Source: Adiantum capillus-veneris
Taxonomy: Eukaryota > Streptophyta > Polypodiopsida > Polypodiales > Pteridaceae
Direction of reading: 5' to 3'
NCBI GenBank assembly: GCA_014529385.2
Contig: CM043970.1
Span: forward strand, 40,233,279-40,297,278
Length of the DNA stretch: 64,000 nt
Shown: positions 56,188 to 64,000 of the stretch, piece after piece
How positions within the stretch are numbered: position 1 is the first letter of the stretch
How the letters are laid out: the number at the start of each line of letters is the position of its first letter
Made by a program: the position numbers and the translations under genes
Notes under the pieces: model-generated
What the model was told of the DNA's origin: nothing
The model's input: only the letters and a program-made list of their open reading frames with translations
The model's database searches: none

Positions 56188-57737
56188 TCAAGGGAATAGG
56201 ATATTGTAGAGATTGAGGGAGAGCCCTAAGGCTAAACCCGTATCCTCATCGTCGTCGAGAAAAACAAAGTCATCATCCGTGAGACCATATGTGCCATCCG
56301 TGTAATCATGTAAATTGTCTTCATCATTAGAGGCACCAATGCTTACTACAAAGGTCAGTAGATGTCTATAGTCATCTTGGTCAAAAGGGTAGGCTTGTGC
56401 AATGGAAGAAACGCTCTCTACTAAGTATGGATTAGTTTTGGTCAAGAGATGTGTCATCCATTCTAACTCGTCAAAATTTATCTCACATGCTAGCGAACCT
56501 ACCAAATCCCATTCACAAGCAAGCACCGGAAAGACCATGTGAAACACTTGTGAAAAGTAACGAGGGTACCTCTCACCCAAGGCAGGAGTGGATGACTGTA
56601 GCATACTAGCCATATCTGTACACAGAGATAGATGATGGTTTAAGTGCAAATATTACAAGGGTTGTGTCAAAAGGTTGTGTCCTTGTGCATAATGTGTTTT
56701 TATGATTTTGTCTTATCGATAGAGCTTGTAAGTTTCCAGATTATTGTTTGGTGGCTCTTGCTCTTTTACTTTTTTATCTTGTTTTTGTGAGTACACTCCC
56801 CCCTTCCTTGGGTAGATCGTACCTTTTGAAATGATGTCATCACCTTTTGAAACCAAGTGTTCCAAGTTGTTATGGGTGAAGACTTTGACCAATAGTTTTC
56901 GTACACCCTAGGCATTTCATCAAGTTGCAAGGGTGGTAAGGTACTCTCCCATGATTTTATTCGCAATGTTGTTGTAGGTGGTGAACTTACAACGGGAGGT
57001 GCAAACCCTTTCTTGTTTGTATGGATATGTACAATGGTAGGTGGAGGTTGTGTTGAAGATTCTATTTCCGTATAGGAACTCCATGAAGAGCAAGAAGCTT
57101 CATTTGACTTCCCTGTTCTTGAGCTAGATGGAGAAAATCGTTCTTTCTTCGGTACCCAAACTAGCTGTGGAGCGGGTGTGTAGAATTCCGTGATTTTTTC
57201 CTTTCCACAATCTTCAATTCTTTTTGGAGCTACAGGATTGGGCTCAAATGGGTCAGGTGATAGGTAAGAGCACAATTTACGTATTGGGACCCCGATTTGA
57301 TCATTTCCTTCATAGTAGCCTTGGGCTTCCAATAGTTTTTTAGGAATCCAACACAATGTTTCTTTACATTTCTTGGAGCGAGTGGGATGTTTTTTAGCAT
57401 CAGCCATGGTCGCTAAAGAAGATTTAGGGACTCACTTGTATGTTTTCTTCGTTATATTAGGATGAGTCTTGTCAGAACCTATGTGCATTGATTCTAGCAT
57501 ATTTAAAGGTACGAGTGGTGGCATTTCATCACCCTTAGGTGTTACCCAGGTTGTCCCCCTATTTCCCCAAGTGTCTATGGTTGCTACTAAGTGGACCCAA
57601 TCCACATTGTCCGACTCCGTCATCCCAGGTAGTACATCCATATAAGGACAATCTTCAACCAACATCAGTGTCCACTTTACATGTGTAACAATACTGCAAT
57701 AGGGCCGAGTGAACTGTGTTGTCAGATCTACAATCAA
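56188..57737 (-). pseudogene. Distal frames after the protease, function unknown
   Basis: Three open stretches on the minus strand. 57737-57432 (KWTLMLVEDCPYMDVLPGM, WVHLVATIDTWGNRGTTW). 57407-56766, 213 codons, with LCWIPKKLLEAQGYYEG and QLVWVPKKERFSPSSS, then a Ser/Thr/Pro-rich part. 56649-56188, 153 codons, acidic, with EWMTHLLTKTNPYLVESVSS. In the giant element W-[IVM]-P-K motifs likewise follow the (second) protease. No RT motif is present in any frame. Confidence 0.55.
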
Positions 57738-57867
57738 ACCTATTTCATAGAGGATGTGCTCAGCCAGTTACAAGATCCACACGAATGATAGAATCTTGGA
57801 ACTACAAGTAGACATGGTTTTTAGACTAGTCATACACCATTTTTTCTTCCCTCATGAAAGGACGTCC

Positions 57868-58245
57868 TCAGATCATCTCAGATGCCCTAGTGTGCTTGGA
57901 GATATCCATAACAATGAAGGTATTTCTTATTTTATGTCCAGATACCTTGATCTTGAGATCTTCTAGTATCCCAATAGGTTTAACAATAGACCCATTGGCA
58001 ACTACTATGGTTGTGGTCCCAAGGTGCGGTCTTCCCATAGTTTCCCAGCAATTTTTAGTCACAATGATAACCCCCACGCCACCATCAAGGATTCCCTTCA
58101 TAGTTAATCCCTTGGTAGTGATTGGTATGGTTGCATTGGATTCGTTGCCCTCAAAGTATTGTCCCAACTTGTTAACAGATATTTCTACAACAAGGTTCTC
58201 ATCTAGGTTGGATTGTGGATCTAAGTGTTCCTCCTCTATTGGCAT
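57868..58245 (-). pseudogene. Retropepsin-like domain of 9.7-kb element
   Basis: On the minus strand: NATIPITTKGLTMKGILDGG, VGVIIVTKNCWETMGRPHLG, VVANGSIVKPIGILEDLKIK, VSGHKIRNTFIVMDI. The active-site position reads DGG, a variant found in some plant gypsy proteases where DSG is usual. The frame stops before the ILG motif of the second half. Confidence 0.65.
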
Positions 58246-58249
58246 CTCC

Positions 58250-61200
58250 CTAGCTCCATCTATGTGTGCAAATTGTGGTAGCCCAATCTTCAGTTCTCCA
58301 TTGAAGGAAAGCTCGAAGAGCTAAGAATAGCTCAAGGTCTCCATATAATTTGGACATGATGGTGGTTCTAACTTCTGAAGCCATGAAATCCATCAATTTG
58401 GCAATATTTAACGACATCTTTTGGGCTTCAGTCCCTTGACGTGGGAAAGATGGGATCTCCATTTCTTCAATAGGGTCAGGTAGTTCCTTTGTAATTCTTT
58501 CCACCAACAAGAAGTGAGTACATTCACTTTCCCATGACCTTAAGTCACTTTCTTCTTGGATGACACTAGGTATGGCTAAGGGTCTCTGGACTTGGTGAGG
58601 TTGTTTTTGCGTAGGGAACAATGTGTCTATAATCTGGATCTGCCTAGGTGTTGGTTCTAGATCCCTTTGTGTATCTTCTACCAAACTCATTAATTGCTTG
58701 ACTCGCTTGATCTCCTCTATAGGGTTTGGATAAGTTCCTATCTTCTTCTTGGATCCTGGCCATTGTGGCTCATGACGATCTTCCTTGTTGGTTTCTTTCT
58801 TAGCGGTCGTTTTGGTCTCCATGGTTTCACCTGAATCAGAATCCTCTTCAGCGTCGTTCATATATACAGGGTCATCACAAGTCCCTATATTGGTCTTTGA
58901 ACTAGGGTCTGACTTTGCTGCTTTTTGCGATCTCTTCCTTCGTGTTTTTTTCTTCTTCTGAGATTGGACAATTGATGTTGTGTCTCTTTCCTCAAGAATA
59001 TAATTTTACTTATGGAGCATCAATCGTGTGAGTACATTTATTGGTAATGCAGGTGTACTTTGTGATGGATCTTTGGTAGCTTCAATCAAGTTTAATGGCG
59101 TGATCTTTGGTGCATTTGGATTATTCCGACATTGGGGAATCAAATAATCTATGCCACATCAACTACACATGAGTATCAACATTGTAGACGTGCTTGCTTG
59201 ATTGGTTTGCATTAGTGTATCATTCTTTTCTAGTGTAATAGGACACTCGGCCACACGATGTGGACCTCCACACTCATAGCATTGAAGAGGTGGTCTCTTA
59301 GCAGTGTAATTGATATTTTGGCCTCTTGCAGCAGGATCAGCTACTTGATATACATGTTTGACTTGTCCCCAATAGTCCTCCATGTAGTATTGTGTACTTT
59401 CTTCAAGTGCATCAATCCCATAGGCAATATTAAGGTCTATATCTTTCTCACAGCCTTCCAAACAAGCAATAGATGACTCACAACCCACTTGATTCATAGA
59501 AGTGATTCTTGGATGTGGTGGTTGCGGTCCTAGCACTGGAGGTGGTAAGGGTGTTGTTTGAACGACATTTTGGGCCCTACGGACCATGGGGTGTGGCGTT
59601 TGTTCAAGAGGTGGGGCCTACATCAATGCAGGCACTTGAGGTGTGTCTGTCCATGCTAAGGTTGGTCTATTGGCCATCGTGCACTTAAATACTATGAAAT
59701 CCTTAGCTTGATGACCATACCTCCCACATGCATTGAAATTTCCATTGAATTTTACTATAAAAGTAGGGAATTTACTGGTACTATGCGGACCATAGCATAC
59801 GGAGCACCATTGTTGCTCCCTTCTTGGATACATATGACTATTTTGCGGAGCACGATTGTCTCTAAGACTTGCTTGAATGGCCTTGGTGAGATTTGCTAAA
59901 GTCATCTCATATATATTTGGCTCCTTAGCAATAGGCTTTAGGGTCATTGGTTGATGCCTTGATGCTTGCGAGCTAGTAGATTTAGGCTCAATAGATACTC
60001 TAGTCTCCTTGAATCATTTAATTATCCTCCAATTGGATCGCATTGGTGGTGATTTCTTACCAAGTGGTGATACCTCTAATGACTAGGCCATTGTAGATAT
60101 CCCCATGTTGTAATCCCCTAATGAATCTATCAAGAAATTGATTATTATTGAAGTGCTCATTTGGATTACAACAAGAATTCAAATGCTAAGCGACTAATAA
60201 AGTCTCTCACTGACTCTCCTTCCTCTTGTTGGGCTTTCTGGAACTGAGAGGCTACATCCCAAAGCACTCCCTCTCGTATGTATTCTTTCAAGAACAGTCT
60301 CCTAAGAGTAGGGTACCACGTTTTTTCTTCCACCCTTAGGGTTCTATACCGATCCCCATCCTTCCCACTTAAAATTAGGCTTAAAACATTACTCTTGTGC
60401 AGGTCATTGTGTTCTCCTAGAGAATCACATATTTGTTCAAACAGTTTGACATGCTTTCTCACATCCCCGTCTCCTCTAATTTTTTGTGTGAGCTTGGATA
60501 TTTGTATTGCCTTACTTCTAGGCTCTCTATCAAGCGTGTTACGCATATTCTCAGCAATAGATCGATTGATAGCTTGAGAAAATGTTGCCAAGTTGCCTAA
60601 ATGAGCAGGCACCATGGGTGAAAGCACTCCAGAGACTACATGTAGAGTAGGTATTGGCATTGGGCTTGGCACATAGGAAGCCCTTGGGTTCCAAGTTTTG
60701 TATGGTGTTGTGACATGTGGTGGCCCAAAGTTCATATGTGTGGCCCTAGGCATACCAGACGTCGGATGTGACATGCTAATGCTAGCCGATATGGTCCCAT
60801 GGAAATAAGGGCTTGGGTGTTGTGGTTGTGGAGCATAGTATTGTTGAAACAATGGGAGGGGTAAAAACTACATGAGTACGAGGACCCAAAAAGTGTATAT
60901 GATTGGTACACACTTGTAGGTAATGTTGCAGGCATTGAGCTACCATGTAGTGGTGCTTTACTAATAAATGAGGTCCACGTATGTTTCTTGGCATGCCCAT
61001 CATTAGGGTAGGCATGGTGTCATCAAGGAAAAGATGAGATAGACTTGGAAAGGTTAAGCTATCACTTGTGGGCTCAGATTGCACTGAGACCCTTGGAGAA
61101 ACAACATATGGAGGATCCATCATACTTATTGAGGGAGTCTCCATTTGCGATAAGGTTGGTTGTTTAGACTTCCCTATATCCAAGAATCTCATGAGACCCG

Positions 61201-62116
61201 TTGAAGGCATGTGGATCCCCTTGTTTTGTTTCTCTAGCTCAATAACCCTATGGATGACCTCACAAACACTTTGTTGTTGATCCTCTATAGTAGTAGCACC
61301 CGTTGTGGCTTGTAGGACATCTAACCAACCCACATGATAGGTGTGATCAGTGTATAGGTCTGTTAGAGTTTTTGTTTGTAGCTCGTACTCCCAGTTCTCA
61401 TTTAGGAACACTCCATCTAGGATTGAGGTGCTATGGATGTCCTTTGAACTAGAAGCAATGTGGCTCTCTATGGGTTGACCCTTAGTGGTCGCTAATTTAG
61501 GAGCACTCGATTGCTCTCCTAGCAAGGATATTGACATACGGGCTTTTGCTTTTAACTCTCTTTGTTGCTCCGCCTTGCGTAAGCTCTTGATTTCCCTTTT
61601 CCTAGCCGCAATGATATATCACTCAACCTCTTGCAATTTGGCAAGGCTTCTACCATTAGGTAATATAAGCTCAGAGGGAAATAGATCTGAAGAGTTAGGG
61701 GGTGCAATGAATGGAGTATTCACATGCACACTCTCCAAGAGAATGGGCTCTACGTTGGTCATGAATGGAAAATTTACTTCCCCACATCCCTCATTTACAT
61801 CGTTAGCTCCATGTTCGGAGCGAGCGGCTCTACTAAAGGTTTCCTTCAAGCAGATAAGCATGCTCGGCCTAGATTGTGGGTCCATGGCACGCATGTCTTG
61901 GCTTGAGCTATTAGGATTAGGCATTGGGTAACCCTCCATGACGTCGTAGTCAAAGGAAGAGTCACTAGATGCAATACGCGGGTACTGAGTGGTACTACCG
62001 TGGGTTCCCATTGAGGGCCCAGAACAACCTAAGGTAGGTGGGTATTGAGAACTCGCGTAAGTCAAAACGCTCACTAGTTGCTCGACCTCTAGTACATGAC
62101 CAGAGCATAGATGCAT
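58250..62116 (-). pseudogene. Gag polyprotein of 9.7-kb element, broken
   Basis: Mostly one frame (62116 to 58250) with stops, with a shifted part at 60852-60166. The first 400 residues are Ser/Pro/Met-rich and unassigned. The retrotransposon gag core is at about 60560-60170: KLTQKIRGDGDVRKHVKLFE, YRTLRVEEKTWYPTLRRLFL, KAQQEEGESVRDFISRL. Then worn knuckles (CSVCYGPHSTSKF; NACGRYGHQAKDF at about 59750) and an intact CX2CX3HX4C knuckle CYECGGPHRVAECP at about 59275. A charged tail reaches 58250. The knuckle spacing CX2CX3HX4C is the same as in the giant element's gag, which suggests relatedness. Confidence 0.78.
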
Positions 62117-62824
62117 GTGCCTTTGGCACCTTACAAGTGTTGATGAATACCCTCAAAGGTTAACCGCTTGATTTTTTGGGCGTTTTGTACTCCATTTTCA
62201 CTCATTTTTTGATGTCTTTTTATGATCGGTTTTTCGATTAGAGCGTGTGATAGCTTGAAACAAGTGTATCGCTCAGTGGGTCGTGGTGTGCTATACAACA
62301 CAGTGTTTAGTTACTTGAAGCTCCGATGGTCCTCAAAAGGGTCGATTTTTACTTAGGCGTGAGGCTAAAATAAGTAATTTTAAAGGGTGACTGAGGCCTG
62401 AACCTGAGCATGGACTTGGGCTTGGGCCTGGGGAGTATTTCTGATAATTTTTTTTTAAAAAATAATTTTTTGGATAAGGTCACCGTGGTCGCGCCACGCG
62501 CGCGAGCACACACACACACACCTAACCTACCTACTTGCAACTAATAGGGCTACTTTTACACACTAACACAGTACTACAAGAACTAATTAACTAACAAATC
62601 TACTTACTGTACCTTATAGATCTGACACCTTAAAGATAACACCTTATTAACAAAAAACACAGTACATTGCACCCATCTTATTAACAAAAACAGTATACTG
62701 CAACAAAAACAAAGGTCACAAATCCTTCTCAACAAGCCACACACCTTCTTTCTCTACCTTTCCTACATTTCATAATGCACCACAAGGAAGCATAGAGTGC
62801 TATTAGAGCTTAGTGCAGGGCATT
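62117..62824 (-). other. 5' leader of 9.7-kb element
   Basis: About 700 bp between gag and the primer site, with a GCG-rich word (CCACGCGCGCGAGC) and a short CA tract at 62500-62522. No gene. Confidence 0.5.
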
Positions 62825-62842
62825 TCCCTGGCAATGACGCCA
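62825..62842 (-). promoter_or_regulatory. Primer binding site of 9.7-kb element
   Basis: On the minus strand TGGCGTCATTGCCAGGGA begins four bases after the LTR end. It equals the TGGCGCC-type site with C-to-T changes, the same class as in the giant element. Confidence 0.72.
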
Positions 62843-62846
62843 AAAA

Positions 62847-63081
62847 TGTGCGTGTCTGTCACACGTGTCAAAGCAAGGGACTTGCCGTACACTGTGTGCG
62901 AGCCACAAATGGCTGCAAGCACACAACCAAACTAATATAGCAAGCTCAAAAAAGCAAGGGTGTGTCAGTGCTCACCTTCGTGGAGGATTCCTCGCCGCAA
63001 AGAAGAGGGAGCTACCGTCATGCCACGCTCAACTGCCTCACCGCTGCCGTGCCATCGCAATGCTCAATCACACTCTCTCTC

Positions 63082-63136
<55 letters not shown>

Positions 63137-63693
63137 GAGATGAAGAAGAAGATGGAGATGGAGCAAGAGCAGTCTTCAATTGCACAAATGAGAGAATGAA
63201 TGATTTTTAGGTTTAGGTGACTTTTATATGAGCTTGCTCATTCACACTTGGGCGCCCATGCTTAGCCAACTAACCCTTGAATGTTTCAGTTAGAGTGCAC
63301 CTCTCATTGGAAATCACTCTTACCCTTTTCCGATTGGACCAACAAGCCTGGTCCCTAACTCAAAACAATGTAATGTGCGTGGATGTTTACTGGCCGACGC
63401 CCATTTGCCAAGGTCAGTACCAAGCGATAGGTGGCGTTGGGCAGTCCCTAAGTCTCATATGTGCCCGATGTTGACTTCACTGTCGCATGTCATATCTTTG
63501 ACACCAAGGTCAACACCAAGCGATAGGGAGCTTTGGGCAATTCCCAAGCCTCCTATTCGCCTAGTATTGACTCAACTGCCTCTTGTAATGACTTTAACCC
63601 CAAGGTCAACACCAAGCGATAGGTAGCATTGGGCAGTCCCCAAGCCTCCTATTCGCGCAGTGTTGACTTCACTGTCTGACTTGTTGGTTAACC
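62847..63693 (-). repeat. Right (5') LTR of 9.7-kb element (847 bp)
   Basis: On the minus strand it begins at 63693 (GGTTAACCAACAAG; first bases altered) and ends GACACGCACA at 62847. It contains (CT)n at about 63072-63104 and (CA)n at 63105-63134 at the place where the other LTR has (CT)n and (AT)n. Repeated GTTGACT and AAGGTCAACACCAAGCGATA words make short internal tandem repeats at 63410-63665. Confidence 0.87.
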
Positions 63694-63997
63694 CATGAAA
63701 ATGAAAAACTTGAAGCTCACTACAAGATTCCATAAGATCGTTCTTAGCGCAATTATCTATGACATGATTCTCATCCATAGGCATCTCATCAACAAACAGT
63801 CCATTCATTGAAACAAAGTCTTCATCCATTGCAACATTGAGGACATGAGAGTCTTCTAATCCATGAAAACCATCAAACTTATCACTCTCATACTGAAGAG
63901 AAGAGTCCAAAGATTTCATATCTTGACCTTCAATTGTAGCATATGCTTCCAAAACATCTACTGCATTATCATCCAAACAGCCCACATGTAGACACAT
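63694..63997 (-). pseudogene. Acidic minus-strand reading frame, cut by window end
   Basis: An open stretch of about 100 codons outside the LTR: SLDSSLQYESDKFDGFHGLE, DEDFVSMNGLFVDEMPMDEN, LMESCSELQVFHFHG. It is related to the remnant at 53143-54024. No domain is recognised; it continues beyond the window. Confidence 0.45.
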
Positions 63998-64000
63998 AGT

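Larger units (their letters stand above)
54025..63693 (-). mobile_element. 9.7-kb LTR retroelement with gag and protease but no RT or integrase
   Basis: Two direct repeats (62847-63693 and about 54036-54823) are the LTRs of a minus-strand element. The primer site lies left of the right LTR, the polypurine tract right of the left LTR, so the RNA runs right to left. Between them about 6 kb of gag-like frames, one protease-like domain and further unassigned frames are readable; no RT, RNase H or integrase motif appears. CCATG at 54020-54024 and 63693-63697 may be the duplication, but the left LTR end is altered. The element either lost pol or depends on another element's enzymes. Confidence 0.8.

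Overview
The window is land-plant nuclear DNA made almost entirely of transposable elements. Evidence for a plant: Ty3/gypsy chromoviruses, a CACTA (En/Spm) transposon with plant-type TNPD and TNPA genes split by GT-AG introns, a captured plant heavy-metal-associated (HMA) domain, and many AC, AG and AT microsatellites. No intact ordinary host gene, rRNA or tRNA is visible. The species cannot be named; the low gene density would fit a large, repeat-rich genome.

Layout. 1-3175: fragments of a Copia-like element and a 26-base C run. 3182-9107 (+): a degenerate chromovirus with unusually short 123-bp LTRs, in the order gag, protease, RT, RNase H, integrase, chromodomain. 9108-12319: flanking DNA, a fragment of a related 3' end, a long GA microsatellite and a decayed tandem repeat. 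12320-31524 (+): a 19.2-kb LTR retrotransposon bounded by LTRs of 913 and 928 bp and an exact TATAC target-site duplication, inserted in that tandem repeat. 31525-40900: decayed repeats, several local tandem duplications, no convincing gene. 40901-44900 (-): a badly decayed second chromovirus. 46920-53139: a 6.2-kb CACTA element. 54025-63693 (-): a 9.7-kb LTR element with gag and protease-like sequence but no recognisable RT or integrase, inserted in another decayed reading frame that continues to the window edge.

The 19.2-kb element is the most interesting object. Besides gag, protease, RT, RNase H and integrase it has (a) a tandemly duplicated integrase zinc-finger (H2C2) domain, (b) a second retropepsin-like domain fused downstream of the integrase in the same frame, (c) an extra single-frame reading frame of about 1,144 codons downstream of pol with a long coiled coil and no domain I recognise with confidence, and (d) at least eight copies of a 24-bp palindrome (half-site AGACATCCTACG plus its reverse complement), four in the 5' leader and four at 284-285-bp intervals just before the extra reading frame. 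An internal purine tract and a TATA-like sequence lie between pol and this distal module. The element is inactivated only by a few in-frame stops and a frameshift, so its protein architecture is still readable. What the palindromes and the extra protein do is unknown. Shared sites in leader, distal spacer and (as half-sites) both LTRs suggest a cis-element and trans-factor system, which is inference.
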